DNA of 64,000 nt from Asparagopsis taxiformis (GCA_030407315.1 JALQPE010002590.1:62001-126000), one strand, 5' to 3'. Shown: positions 50,976-61,323, counted from the stretch's first letter. Notes: generated by a model not told the origin, from the letters alone. Numbers and translations are program-made.

Positions 50976-51356
50976 CGAGCACGACTTATACCTCTGCTCA
51001 ACTTTGTTCTACCACTCCCTTGTTGCGTCACAACAATACCAGTACACGTGTCGTCACATCGCGTGTTACAATTTTAGATTACCACAATCGTGGACAAAAT
51101 ATCAACACTGTAATTCAACGACTGTAAGTTTGGACGACGACCGCCTCACATGTGGCCAAACAGACGAGTTACTGAATGGATTCCATCCAAAGTGACATCG
51201 CCGACGACACGTGCCATGTCTGCGTCCCAGCGATGGTAATCATCAGGCTGCCTTTCACCGATAGCTAGCTCAACTCTGGCCACCTCCCCCCCGGCCATCC
51301 CGCCGCCAACTCTTCGCTAGCTTAATTTCCAAACTGTCTGACGGCTCGAAAACGCC
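50976..51356. other. Intergenic region upstream of TIM17
   Basis: 381 bases between two plus-strand genes; holds the TIM17 promoter. No other feature. Confidence 0.5.
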
Positions 51357-51990
51357 ATGGAGTTCACTCCTCCGCAGGGTACCAGTCGCTCGGTAGAACA
51401 CCAGCGCGAGCCATGTCCGCACCGAATTATCGATGGTAAGCACCTGCCGTCCACCGGAAGCGAGTTGTGCTCCGTTTGAAAGCAATCTTCTAACCCATAT
51501 TTCCGCGAATTGTCACGACCTAGATGCGGGCGGTGCGTTCGCAATGGGCGCTATCGGCGGCTCTATATGGCATTTCGTCAGGGGCGCGCGCAACTCGCCG
51601 CGCGGTGCCAGACTCGTCGGCGCCATCGATGCCGTCAAGGTGCGCGCCCCCGTGCTGGGCGGTAGTTTCGCCGTCTGGGGCGGCCTCTTTTCGACGTTTG
51701 ATTGCGCGCTGCAGGGCGTCCGCGGCAAGGAGGACCCGTGGAATTCAATTGCATCCGGCGCTATGACCGGTGGTGTTCTTGCGAGTAGGTCAGGCATGCG
51801 CGCTATCTCCAGAAGTGCCGCTGTGGGTGGTGTGTTGTTGGCGCTTATTGAGGGTTTGAGTATTGCCCTAACCAGGTATACGAGCGAACAAGCACTGACT
51901 CCAGAGGATATTCAACGCATGCGCGATGAGATGGAAAACACGAAAAGCAATTCTATGCCCGAAGGTTTGGCAGCTGCTGCAAGCCAGTGA
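51357..51990 (+). CDS. TIM17: TIM17, inner-membrane protein import channel subunit (one intron)
   Basis: Core subunit of the TIM23 presequence translocase of the mitochondrial inner membrane. Exons 51357-51435 and 51524-51990 give 181 residues. The first exon ends in [10 protein letters not shown] and the second opens [27 protein letters not shown], matching TIM17 exactly. The 88-bp intron begins GTAAGC, has a TTCTAAC branch site near 51488 and ends CTAG. Four membrane segments follow, with the family's Arg/Gly motifs ([34 protein letters not shown]). The C-terminal ~35 residues are a hydrophilic tail. Confidence 0.96.
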
Positions 51991-52451
51991 TTGTCATGAC
52001 GTTTTTCTCACACATACTATTTTCCCGTCCAGGGATGTTTTTGTTCAGCTTCGGCACTTTGTGTCCTAGTCTACTTGTACGTTGTAAAGAATACCATATT
52101 TTCATGTTGTAAACAGAAGAACAAACCTCTACGTCGACATATGCTTGTTCTTTTGCAGTTATTCAAGACCTGTACGTTATTGCAAAGGCTTGAGAAACTG
52201 ACCACTGTCCATGCTCAGAACGAGCAAAAATGCTCTCCCTTTACCTATCTCCCTCTATGTACAAAACTACATCAACTTCTAATACGCGCTGAATGAGTGA
52301 GGGGCTAATCCAAGAGTTGGCGCTGTGCTAATCAGTGATTCAGTACGAGGTACACGCAGTGATTGTCCGAAATTGAACCAAGTTTCACTGCTATACTTGG
52401 CAAGCCAATACTGAAAGTCCTCGTTTCCACTCAGTTTGTAAGGAAGCCGTT
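51991..52451. other. Convergent intergenic region, nothing recognised
   Basis: 461 bases between the ends of TIM17 and the tryptophan dioxygenase gene. AT-rich 3' region without frames of interest. Confidence 0.5.
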
Positions 52452-53744
52452 CTAGCAAAAAGACCAGTCGATTTCATCACCTCCACCACCCATTTCAAAT
52501 TTTGTTCTGTCATACTGCTCAATCGAGTGGAAATACTTCATCTGATCTCTGAGTTCTGCTGGCAGCGGCGGCAGTAACCTCCTTGGGATAAGTAGAGTTG
52601 ACATATTCGCGAGGTCAGCGAAGACCTTTTGAGTGTCAATTGTCTGTTTGAGATAGGAGTGGCCAAGTGTTCCACCAGTTCCAAGCTTCACTCCAATCAT
52701 CCTATGAACCATCTGCGAGTGGCGGTAGCGCCACTGGTTGAGCTGCTCATCCACATCGATAAGCATGTGGAGCAGGCGGGCAGGAAGCTGGAACATCGGT
52801 TCATCTTCGTACAACATAATCATGAGAGATGTCGAGGTCGCACGGAAGCCTAATCTTCTCTGACGTTTTGCAATCATGTCGTCATGAATTTCACGATTGT
52901 ACACGGATTCGAAGGTGCGGTAGGTCTTTTCAAGATCTGTCAACACGGACATTTGCTCTTCAGGATCTAGCTGCATTTCGATATTTTCTCGCTCAATATC
53001 GAACATCTTGCTGACAGCACTCTTGTAGCTATTTTGGAAATTGTAGCCTCGGAACTCGCGGAAGGGGATATTCCGGAGCCATCTCTCAACATAGTCGAAG
53101 AGGGAAGGCTCCTGTTGGGCTTCTCTAAGAATGTTTTGATGCTCCGGAGAGATGTTGAGAATCCATCTTGAATTGAGACGTTGCTCTGGATTGACGCCAA
53201 GCTTGATTTCCAAGAGTCTGAACTGGAAGGACTGAAAGCCGGAGGCGGGGAACAGGTAGTCACGAAACTCGAGAAACTCCTGCGGTGACATGGTTTCGAG
53301 CACTCGAATTTGGTCATTGAGCAATTTCTGAATCTCTCGAATTCTGGTGAGACGATGCAAAGCGAGAGAAATTCGCTTCTCGCCTAACTTGAGCTCTGCC
53401 AGAATTGCACGCACAGAATCGAGCTCGAAGATGAGCTGCTTGAACCAGAGTTCGTAGGTCTGATGAATGGTGATAAAGAGCATTTCATCGTGGCACGGAT
53501 TGCCTCTTTCGAAGGAGATGGGCTTCTGACAGGCGAGAAGGGTGTTGAGTTGGAGATAATCTGGATAATAGGTCTTTCCACGACCGGCCTCGCTGAGCCC
53601 TATGCCGCTGCTTTTGTGCGGGGCTGGCGGCGCAAATGGACAGGTGGAGCGGCTGGCGGCTGTGGAGATTGGGTGGGGACTGGATTGGTTGGAGTGGGAG
53701 ACGAGGCTGGCATCCAGGTGAGTGGACGGCATCGAGTTAGCCAT
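52452..53744 (-). CDS. TDO2: Tryptophan 2,3-dioxygenase
   Basis: Heme enzyme that opens the indole ring of L-tryptophan to N-formylkynurenine, first step of kynurenine breakdown and a route to NAD. 430 residues from this start. Signature regions: YYPDYLQLNTLLACQKP, HDEMLFITIHQTYELWFKQLIFEL (distal His), FRDYLFPASGFQSFQFRLLE, and WRYRHSQMVHRMIGVKLGTGGTLGHSYL, which carries the heme-ligand His. C-terminus has the helical end. The N-terminal ~55 residues are Ser/Pro/His-rich and not conserved. Two starts are possible: 53744, chosen here, or 53813, which adds 23 residues. No intron. Confidence 0.96.
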   Translation of the reverse strand: MANSMPSTHLDASLVSHSNQSSPHPISTAASRSTCPFAPPAPHKSSGIGLSEAGRGKTYYPDYLQLNTLLACQKPISFERGNPCHDEMLFITIHQTYELWFKQLIFELDSVRAILAELKLGEKRISLALHRLTRIREIQKLLNDQIRVLETMSPQEFLEFRDYLFPASGFQSFQFRLLEIKLGVNPEQRLNSRWILNISPEHQNILREAQQEPSLFDYVERWLRNIPFREFRGYNFQNSYKSAVSKMFDIERENIEMQLDPEEQMSVLTDLEKTYRTFESVYNREIHDDMIAKRQRRLGFRATSTSLMIMLYEDEPMFQLPARLLHMLIDVDEQLNQWRYRHSQMVHRMIGVKLGTGGTLGHSYLKQTIDTQKVFADLANMSTLLIPRRLLPPLPAELRDQMKYFHSIEQYDRTKFEMGGGGDEIDWSFC

Positions 53745-54917
53745 TGTGGAGTGGAGTGTTGAACAAGACCAAGTCGGTGAGGTCGACGAGGGTTTGCTTA
53801 AATGGACAGGCATGCGTGTTGAGGTTAACTGTACTCGTTGCCACGTTTGTATCAGGTCACATACAACAACAAGACATGTTAGTGGTGTAAATGAGTGTAG
53901 ATATCACGTGCAAATTGTCAGAATTACAAATGTTGAGAAGGAGGCTTTTCTTGGCATGTCGATTTTTTACGATAATACTCGATGCTCAATCGCATGCTGA
54001 CATGAGAAATAACTGGCGGTTTGTCCCCAATGCACCCACAGAAGAGCCCCATCTCTTCAAGATACGCAAACCCAGCTTTGTCTACGCGCCGCGCAAGTCA
54101 AGACAAGGCAATGCAATGCCACGGGCACAGATTGCTTGCAAATGCGTGTCATATCAAACGCAGATAATTAAGTTTGCAAAAGACTGCACACAGAGCAAGG
54201 CAGCGTGTGGACCATTGTCATACAAGACATGCGCTGAAACATATTTGAGCCGCAATTGCAACCATAGGTTGGCAGTTGTGAACGACTCGCTCGCCACAGA
54301 TCCGATGTGTAAATTTGCGGGTGCCATCGCCCGTTTGTACAAACGTGGGTGGTTGCCATTCCTCCAAACCGCAACAACGAAGCGTTGGCATTGATATTCA
54401 CCATGGCGCAGCGCTTCTGCCGCTAAATCCTTTCCCGTGCAACACGCGGCTGGGCTCACGCACGCGCAAAGTGTCTTTACGAGCACTTTTCATATTGCTT
54501 ACCATACTTTTCTGCTGACGCCGTCGAATCACATAAACTTCTAGATGGTTACGTTGGCATCATAGCATATGCTCCGCTTTCTCCGATTGCCCATGTCAGT
54601 CGCTTCTAGAATTTGTCAGCCTTCTCCTTGGAAATATTAGTAACCGCGGCTAATTGCTTTTCAAATTACTCCAATGCATCTTCAAAACCTATTTCTCAAC
54701 GCTTCAATCATAGCCGCGACACGTGGCGTAAATTGGTAGGTCCTCTACTTGGAGATCGCCAGCTAAGGCGAGATTAAAAACACATATTTACCGCAGTTGT
54801 TTCGCCAATGTTTTGGTCGGCTGTACACCGTACCACTTGGACTACAACCGTTATTGCACATCCGGTCCGACACGAATCGTCTCCGCTTATCCATTTCGCA
54901 ATTCCTCCCCCTCCAAA
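53745..54917. other. Divergent intergenic region, nothing recognised
   Basis: About 1.17 kb between outward-facing starts of the tryptophan dioxygenase and the small plastid protein gene. Overlapping frames on both strands (for example 53891-54394) have no motif. No tRNA or repeat was found by eye. Confidence 0.45.
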
Positions 54918-55265
54918 ATGACCTTTGCCTTTGCATCACCGGCAGCATTGCCGCTGTCAACCCCCAAATCAAACTCCATCTGCCAATTCGATGGAATGCG
55001 TAAGACCGCCCCATCCGTCGCCTCTGACGTCGCCGTCGCTCCCGCCATCACCATGCGCTGCAGACGAGACCTCAAGAAGGAGAAGAGTTTGAGAAACTTG
55101 GAATTCTCCCGCTTGCATCGCAAGAAGGTCGTCCGTCGTTTCAGCAGACGCGCCGCCCAGGAGACTTCCCAGAATGAGGACAATGAATTTCTCTCATCGA
55201 TCTATGGTACCATGCGATTCGGTGCCAATGCTGATTCTGACCAAAACAATTCTCGCGACAATTAG
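54918..55265 (+). CDS. Small basic plastid-targeted protein, unrecognised
   Basis: 115 residues. The first ~40 (MTFAFASPAALPLSTPKSN...) look like a plastid transit peptide, and a likely cleavage site lies before MRCRRDLKKEKSLRNLEF. The following ~35 residues are very basic and helical (RDLKKEKSLRNLEFSRLHRKKVVRRFSRR), and the tail is acidic and polar. A short basic helix of this kind is common in small plastid ribosomal proteins such as bS21-like ones, but I cannot match it securely. The start is the first ATG of the frame. Convergent, 97 bp from the protease gene. Confidence 0.55.
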   Translation: MTFAFASPAALPLSTPKSNSICQFDGMRKTAPSVASDVAVAPAITMRCRRDLKKEKSLRNLEFSRLHRKKVVRRFSRRAAQETSQNEDNEFLSSIYGTMRFGANADSDQNNSRDN

Positions 55266-55362
55266 ACACATTCCTGCTTCTCGATTTGAAGCCGTTGAGT
55301 AAACTGTGCTGCGCAGTTTTGACCTTTGCGTTTTAGTTTGTTTCTTTATTGTATATCTCCAT

Positions 55363-56283
55363 TTATACCTTTTGTTGCGTCTTACAGCTTGTCTTACTAT
55401 GCTCCGTCTCGACGTCGTGTAGAAACATTCTCAGTTCTCGTGCAGTGATAAACACCGAATGTCCGGCCACTCTTCTGTGCAGTTCGTTTTCAACACGTTC
55501 GTTATCGCCAATCCTAGGCACCAGACCCTCCAGCAGTCCAACACATGTTCTTCGATCACTAGCGAGTACAATTGGGCCTCCACACATTCCCATTTCTGTG
55601 TCTACAGCACCAGTGTCGACAAATCCCCTCGATATTCCGACCTCAGATACTTCACCACTCGTTTCTACATGCAATACAGCCTCAGTGCCCGAACCGCTTT
55701 CGCCGATCAATCTATGCCCTGCTATCAGCACCTCCGCGCCCGCGCCTATGTTCTCCGCCTCGTCTTCCAGGGTTAGCACTGGAAAATTTTCAACTGCGTC
55801 CTCTGCAGAAACATCGTTGATTACAAACGCTGCAACATCTAGTATTGAATGTCGGTATCCACGCGCAAGCGGTTGCGTTGAAATAAGCTGTGTTACAATC
55901 TTTCCATTTTTGCTCCTGCGCTCAAGCACGCTTTGGCAATCTGCGTCGCGTACGTGCTGCAGCCACTGCTGGGGAAAGTAGTTTGGAAATCGGTGTGGAG
56001 CTGCGACATGTGCAGATACTAGAATCATTGCAGCGTTTGTCATTGGCCCTCTCACAAAGAAACCTGATCCTCTTGCAAGTAACTCAAACTCTTTCTGTTG
56101 CGAAACGGAAGAATGGAGGTTAGTACGTTTGTAGATGACACAAGTTTTAGTGCTCACAAAGGGCGCGGACACCAACCATTCCTTGATCCTCAATTTTGAA
56201 CCATGACGAGTGCGCTGCAGCCAAGTTGCACAGTCGCCTGTGGAGCAGAAGATTTGGAGATCGGGAGACAAGCATTTTGGCAT
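55363..56283 (-). CDS. Trypsin-fold peptidase with Cys at the nucleophile position
   Basis: 306 residues. The chymotrypsin-like core is readable: GSGFFV (83-onset), His92 in LVSAHVAAP, Asp149 in SILDVAAFVIN, then IAGHRLIGE, and the nucleophile site GMCGGPIVL at Cys234 where serine peptidases have GxSGGP. His-Asp-Cys is the triad used by some cysteine peptidases of this fold. The N-terminal ~60 residues are a poorly conserved lead without a clear signal peptide. Substrate unknown. Alternatives: an inactive paralogue, or a processing peptidase of the peroxisomal/organellar trypsin type. Start is the first ATG. No intron. Confidence 0.65.
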   Translation of the reverse strand: MPKCLSPDLQIFCSTGDCATWLQRTRHGSKLRIKEWLVSAPFVSTKTCVIYKRTNLHSSVSQQKEFELLARGSGFFVRGPMTNAAMILVSAHVAAPHRFPNYFPQQWLQHVRDADCQSVLERRSKNGKIVTQLISTQPLARGYRHSILDVAAFVINDVSAEDAVENFPVLTLEDEAENIGAGAEVLIAGHRLIGESGSGTEAVLHVETSGEVSEVGISRGFVDTGAVDTEMGMCGGPIVLASDRRTCVGLLEGLVPRIGDNERVENELHRRVAGHSVFITARELRMFLHDVETEHSKTSCKTQQKV

Positions 56284-56471
56284 GGACGACAGCAGTATGC
56301 GCGGGTGACACTTGCTTTGGAAGGTTACGAGTTGTAGTGTGAAAATGTATAGGCAATTTCGTTCAATTTTATTGCGACATTGTCAGGTGAATGACATCAT
56401 CGTTGTACTTTGAGCATAGGTTGTAGTGAGAGAGATAAGTGTTAACATAATAGTATTTACAGTCGAGGGCA

Positions 56472-57106
56472 TCACAGTGTGATGGCTAGAACACATGACA
56501 CTGAGATGATGGCACCGAGCATGATGAGAAACGGAAGGCATACGATAGCGCGATCTTTTCCACTGATCCACTGACCATGTCGCCAGATTGCCATGAACAC
56601 ACGCAGTTGATTCCAATCGGTTCGTCCATTATAGTGGAGTTTGTTGAGGACGAGGGCAACATGGCAATGGCAGTTGTCGAAGATTATGTTGTGGAATTTT
56701 TTGCCATAAACACAAGCGGCTTCTGCTACCGCTGCATCCAAGGCTTGTTTAGGTGAGATATTGTTTGGGGTAGCAATCTTGTTTGCATCCAACTTCCATA
56801 CTCGTTTGGCTGGTCCACCCATGAGGGAACCAACAGTGACCTGTCGTGGCGCCGATTTAAAATGAGGTCAGTTTTGAGCGTGTGATGACGGGGAATATTC
56901 AGACGCACACACGGGTAGGAGCGTACCTGGTAAGGAGCGGAAAAGTCGAATATAACACCTCGTGAATCGCCAATGCCTACATGCCCAATGAGAGGGAGGA
57001 AGAAGGATATGGCTGGGAGGGTGGTCCACACGACGCTCATGGGAGCGCGCTCGCCGCTATCTCGCAAGTATGTGACTCCATCGCTTTGAATATCTGCCGT
57101 AGACAT
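56472..57106 (-). CDS. TMEM222/RTE1-like membrane protein, DUF778 (one intron)
   Basis: 182 residues after splicing. Exons are 57106-56927 and 56840-56472; the 86-bp intron begins GTACGC, has a CTGAC branch site and ends ACAG. Family marks: PMSVVWTTLPAISFFLPLIGHVGIGDSRGVIFDFSAPY in exon 1; RVWKLD, and HNIIFDNCHCHVALVLNKLHY in exon 2, then two hydrophobic helices at the C-terminus. Plant RTE1 of this family acts at ER/Golgi to regulate the ethylene receptor ETR1; the animal TMEM222 role is unclear. The Cys-His cluster DNCHCHVA is conserved in the group. Start is the first ATG. Confidence 0.9.
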
Positions 57107-57494
57107 GAGTCAACGAGCGGCAACGTCGACGGTTTGGCTGCATACAAAGTCGGAGTGTGGAAAAGAGATGTTTGGACGAGAACATGACGGATAAATAATT
57201 ATAATAATTGGGCGGAGAAAGAAATGACAAATTCATCGTAAAATACTGCACTGCAGTGCGCGAGCATCACACGGAACGGTGCGGTAGGCAGCCACAACGT
57301 ACGACCAAGTGTATTCTCCAATGACTTTACGAACGTACGCCTCCGACCATGACGCGCTGCCTCGTCCTTTGTGTCACCGCTCTTCCTAACTCTACTGGTA
57401 ACTGCTAACACCGCACCTCTCGCAACTGGCCCACCACTACTTAATACGCCGATTGGCAACATTGATTGCAGCTGATCGAGCCGCCGGCACCGCT
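57107..57494. promoter_or_regulatory. Divergent promoter region, TMEM222 / MO25
   Basis: 388 bases between outward-facing starts. Nothing beyond expected promoter sequence was recognised. Confidence 0.45.
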
Positions 57495-58538
57495 ATGTGG
57501 GGCAACTTATTTACGACGCGCAAGAAAACTCCAGATGAAGTCGTCAAAGCGCTTCGCGACAGTTTGCGCGATGGTAGGGGACAAGACGATCCCCGCAGCG
57601 TGCGCAAAATGCACGACGACGTTTCCAAAGCCATTCAATCGCTCAAACTGATGCTGTTCGGCGACGCCAGCAATGACATCGACATCAAGGAGCAGGACGT
57701 AGAAGACATGGTGCGATTGGCGTGCAAGGAGGATTTACTGTTGCTTGTGGCCAGCAATTTGTCACAGATGGAGTTTGAGACCAGGAAGGACGCGGTGCAA
57801 ATTGTGAACAACTTATTGCGTCGCGATATGGGTGATGCATCCGGCTGCACAGCGGCGAGACGCGTGGCGCAGGATGGCGGCGAAATTCTGTTCCGACTGG
57901 TGGACGGCTACAATAATGGAGACATTGCGTTGAATTGCGGCTCGATTCTGAAGGAATGTATGCGTCACGAAACGCTGGTCAAGTTGGTGCTGGAGTCGGG
58001 GTTGTTCTGGCGGTTTTTCGAGCTGGTCGAACTAAGTGATTTTGATGTGGCTAGCGATGCGTTTGCGTCGTTCAAAGATGCGCTGACCAAGCATGTGAGC
58101 ATTAGTGCCAAGTTCATTGAGGCCAACATGGCGCGCTTCGAAACGAGTTACAACAAGTTGCTGCGCAGTCAGAACTATGTGACGAGACGCCAGAGTCTCA
58201 AGTTGTTGGGTGAAATGCTACTGGAAAGAGCCAACTTTCGAATTATGACTCACTACATTGCGTCGCCGACTAATCTGAGATTGATTATGAATTTGTTGTT
58301 GGACAATCGTCGCGCCATTCAGTTTGAAGCGTTTCATGTGTTTAAGATCTTTGTAGCCAATCCGAAGAAGACTGGCGACGTTGAGCATATTTTGGTGCGC
58401 AACAAGGCCAAAATGCTGTCGTATTTGAGTGATTTCCTGAGCGACCGTGACGACGAGCAGTTTCAGGAGGACCGACGGCTGGTACTAGAGGAGATTGAAG
58501 CGCTGCCAGATGCGAAAGCGTCGGAGGAAGCGCAATAG
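57495..58538 (+). CDS. MO25: MO25/CAB39 scaffold protein
   Basis: Armadillo-like helical scaffold that, with STRAD in animals, activates LKB1 and related STE20 kinases; in fungi and plants it acts in polarity and cytokinesis pathways. 347 residues. Opens MWGNLFTTRKKTPDEVVKALRDSL, typical MO25. Continues with EDMVRLACKEDLLLLVASNLSQMEFETRKDAVQIVNNLLRR, FELVELSDFDVASDAFASFKD, RSQNYVTRRQSLKLLGEMLLERANF, and LLLDNRRAIQFEAFHVFKIFVANP, all family signatures. No catalytic motifs. Start is the ATG at 57495; the upstream TTG extension is not needed. No intron. Confidence 0.96.
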   Translation: MWGNLFTTRKKTPDEVVKALRDSLRDGRGQDDPRSVRKMHDDVSKAIQSLKLMLFGDASNDIDIKEQDVEDMVRLACKEDLLLLVASNLSQMEFETRKDAVQIVNNLLRRDMGDASGCTAARRVAQDGGEILFRLVDGYNNGDIALNCGSILKECMRHETLVKLVLESGLFWRFFELVELSDFDVASDAFASFKDALTKHVSISAKFIEANMARFETSYNKLLRSQNYVTRRQSLKLLGEMLLERANFRIMTHYIASPTNLRLIMNLLLDNRRAIQFEAFHVFKIFVANPKKTGDVEHILVRNKAKMLSYLSDFLSDRDDEQFQEDRRLVLEEIEALPDAKASEEAQ

Positions 58539-58795
58539 ATGACGGCGGTGTACTTTTAGAGCAGAGGAGGGTAGTGGAAAGTCGCGGTATTGCACCTGAG
58601 AGAGCGAGTTGAACAAAAAAAATTGCGTTGGACAATTTTCAAGTCAGAAGTGGAACAGCGTAGCGTCGATAGATAGGGCCAGCATTCAGCGAATTGCGCC
58701 TTCCCCTTCAACAACTAAATTACTTTTTTTTCTTACTTCCTCCGACGCCAACTCCAACACCTTGTTCACTTTCCCTCCGACGCCTCCGCTCAACC

Positions 58796-59661
58796 ATGCG
58801 CACCTCCCGCCCCAAAATGCTCAAGATTGTCATCCTCGGCGAAAGCGGGTAAGTCTCCGTCAGCGCATTCTACCTTTGTTTGCAACGACTTGCCAATTCT
58901 CACACCTTTTCATGCCAACAGCGTCGGGAAAACCTCCCTCATGGAGCGCTACGTCGAGCACAGATTCAGCCAACAGTACAAAGCCACTATCGGCGCAGAC
59001 TTCTTCCCCAAAGACGTTATCATTGACGACAAGCCCGTCAATTTGCAGATTTGGGACACCGCCGGTCAGGAGCGCTACCAGAGTCTCGGCTCTGCTTTCT
59101 ATCGCGGTGCCGACGCCTGCGTGCTCGTCTACGACATGACTGATGCGCGCTCCTTCGATGCGCTCGACTCGTGGAGGGATGAATTTCTAATTTCAGCCGC
59201 CCCACGCGACCCCGATTCCTTTCCATTTGTCGTCATGGGCAACAAAGTGGACGTTTTCGACCGCGCGAGAGCGGTACGTTTCGACATTTTCATTTTGCAT
59301 CGCTGCGTCGTGTGCGCCATTTGCTTTCTAACGCCCGCTGCTCACTGTTGCCATAGGTGGCTACGAAAAAGGCGCAGGAATGGTGCGCGGCAAAGGGAAC
59401 CACCCCGTTGCCGCTGTTCGAAACTAGCGCTATGGACGATATCAATGTCGAAGCGGCGTTCGATGCCGTGGCACGGTCGGCCTTGCGAAGGGGCGAACAA
59501 GACGATGACTTGTATGATGGTGCATTTGTGTTCTAGCTGCTTGTTCTGGATCGCGCATCGATGACTAACTTGTGTGTTCAACTCGCCTTGTTGCCCGCAG
59601 TATACCGAGAGACACAGTGGAAATTAACAGAAAGCCGGTGGAGGAGCAGTGCGCTTGTTAG
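58796..59661 (+). CDS. RAB7: Rab7-type GTPase (three introns)
   Basis: Late-endosome/vacuole Rab GTPase. Exons: 58796-58848, 58922-59273, 59357-59511, 59601-59661, giving 206 residues. Introns of 73, 83 and 89 bp begin GTAAGT, GTACGT and GTATGA and end AACAG, CATAG and CGCAG. The second has TTCTAAC, the third GACTAAC. G1 GESGVGKTS spans exon 1-2, then the effector [30 protein letters not shown], and [14 protein letters not shown]. The end ...VEEQCAC gives the double Cys (CAC) for geranylgeranylation. [10 protein letters not shown] and [19 protein letters not shown] are Rab7-specific. The third intron's exact 5' splice site is inferred from the reading frame and the Rab7-like tail. Confidence 0.9.
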
Positions 59662-59973
59662 GAAATTGTATTTTGTGTAACTGTAGAGTTGAATGCGACG
59701 AGACTCGGGAGTCTGAATTATTTTTGGTGAAAAACGTCAACAGTGGAGCCAAGCGCCATGGGTCGCACATGTCATCAATACAAATATCTGTCCTGAATTT
59801 CTCACAGCTACTCTCCCCTGCGCCCTCACCCGCTCCCAAGCCTTTATTTTATATCACCTTCCCTAGCCCTTCCTTCCCCTCCCCTGTGCCCCGACAAATT
59901 GCACATCTCCTTGCCACGGCCTACAACCTTGCCCAAGGTTGTAATATAAACGCCCACCATTCTGTACACAAAG
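59662..59973. other. Intergenic region before the DUF4050 gene
   Basis: 312 bases between two plus-strand genes. The second half is C/T-rich, typical of a 5' leader. Nothing else. Confidence 0.5.
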
Positions 59974-60309
59974 ATGATGAACGCCCTTGGTAGGAAAGGG
60001 CGAGCACGGTCAAAACGCGACACTAATCCTACCTCGTCGACCAAGACGCACGAAATGCCGCCGCCGCCCACAGAGCCCTTTGTCAACCACGGCCTCGAAA
60101 AATGGAACCAAGACAGAATCGCATGGACCGCTAAGCGCTCGGACTACGTTCCCAGGCGCACTCCAGCGCCAGCGCCGGAGGACGATGATTCCGACACAGA
60201 GGAGCTGTACAACGCACTCATTACGCCCAACTACCAACCGCTGCCAAGAAACGTGCCTCTCAAGGAATTGATCCTCATCTTGCAGGATGTCAGAGAACAA
60301 GTCGGATAA
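59974..60309 (+). CDS. DUF4050 (Gag1-like clamp) small protein
   Basis: 111 residues. Residues ~35-111 match the DUF4050/Gag1-like clamp pattern seen in plants and fungi: FVNHGLEKWNQDRIAWTA, then a non-conserved Pro/Asp linker, then ALITPNYQPLPRNVPLKELILILQDVREQVG. The family has a W-containing first helix and a closing L-x-x-PIPL-x-E-motif. No known biochemical role. The N-terminus (MMNALGRKGRARSKRD) is basic. Two ATGs open the frame; the first is used. No intron. Stands alone between Rab7 and ISY1. Confidence 0.7.
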   Translation: MMNALGRKGRARSKRDTNPTSSTKTHEMPPPPTEPFVNHGLEKWNQDRIAWTAKRSDYVPRRTPAPAPEDDDSDTEELYNALITPNYQPLPRNVPLKELILILQDVREQVG

Positions 60310-60552
60310 TTCATTCAATTAGCCTCAAAGTATTCACCTGTTTGCTTTGCAGGATTGGAGCGCAGCATCACATCTCTATTCACTGCTCTATCTGTCTTTT
60401 CATTTCTGTAGCCATGCACATTCACGCTCTTACGTAGCGCCTAGCACACACATTATCCCGGGGGACAACAAAAACTCAGATCGGAACCAAATTACTGTGA
60501 TTCTCTTGGTAGACGCGATTTCGAAGCAACACCAAAGCAATCCAATCCATTA

Positions 60553-61323
60553 TTAGCCCTTATACTCGAGCCTAACCTCTAGTTGCTCTAGTGCCTCAAC
60601 CTTTCTTCGCTCAAGAAGAATTGACTGGACATTTGATTCCGAACTCATTGCTGGCTTCTTTCCAATGTAGTCAACATAGCTCGTATCCCACTGCTTTTCC
60701 ACTCCCGTTCCATCCTCCTCTTCCCATTCTTTAATCAATTTGGACCTGCTCTTTTCCTCCGCCAGTTTCTCGAGACGCGCCAAAGAGCCATCGTCGTCCT
60801 CGTCAAGTCCATAGTACGCTTTATCAACGCGACGATATAACACAGCATTGCTCTCTTCCTTTTTCCTCTTCTTCGCATTCTCTTTGGTTAGCTCTTGATG
60901 CTCAATGAGTTCCTGAACGCCAGGGAGGCTTCGAGCCGATCCAAAGTAGAAATAACCATTGTGTTCAAAGACTGCATCCTCAGAGACTTGGAAATCTGGA
61001 TCACCTCCTTTGCCACGGCGTCTGGAACGGTCAGGACCTCCAAGAAACACAATTCTGCGCTCCCAGTGCCTTCTTTCGCGCAGCAATTTATTTATCGAGT
61101 CATTCAACTCTCGTGTGCGAGCTTCATCGAGCCCCGGATTCTGGATTTCAGACACTCGCTTTCGAATGTCGCTCAGAATCTGTCGAAGCCACTTTTCAGC
61201 CTCGCTGACGTCACTGCAGAGAATTGCAAGGTATGGTCGCCTGGATTCTGCCGAAGTACCTTCATTTTTTGTTCGTAGATATCGATTTAGCATAGACTGT
61301 GCCTTTTCCTCATTTCGAGCCAT
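60553..61323 (-). CDS. ISY1: ISY1 pre-mRNA splicing factor
   Basis: Component of the Prp19-associated/catalytic spliceosome that sits near the active site and affects branching and fidelity. 256 residues. The N-terminus MARNEEKAQSMLNRYLRTKNE is a strong family signature, followed by RRPYLAILCSDVSEAEKWLRQILSDIRKRVSEIQNPGLDEARTRELNDSINKLLRERRHWERRI. The C-terminal part is charged with PGVQELI and a coiled region ending EQLEVRLEYKG. Start is the first ATG and gives the exact known N-terminus. No intron. Confidence 0.96.
   Translation of the reverse strand: MARNEEKAQSMLNRYLRTKNEGTSAESRRPYLAILCSDVSEAEKWLRQILSDIRKRVSEIQNPGLDEARTRELNDSINKLLRERRHWERRIVFLGGPDRSRRRGKGGDPDFQVSEDAVFEHNGYFYFGSARSLPGVQELIEHQELTKENAKKRKKEESNAVLYRRVDKAYYGLDEDDDGSLARLEKLAEEKSRSKLIKEWEEEDGTGVEKQWDTSYVDYIGKKPAMSSESNVQSILLERRKVEALEQLEVRLEYKG

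Noticed and set aside
53891..54394. 167-codon plus-strand frame before the small plastid protein gene
   Set aside because: No recognisable motif, opposite 110-codon frame overlaps it, and composition is Arg/Cys/His-biased.
59512..59540. Alternative end of Rab7 at the in-frame TAG after GTATGATGG (no third intron)
   Set aside because: It would end [10 protein letters not shown] without the C-terminal cysteines; splicing to 59601 restores VEEQCAC and a 206-residue Rab7.
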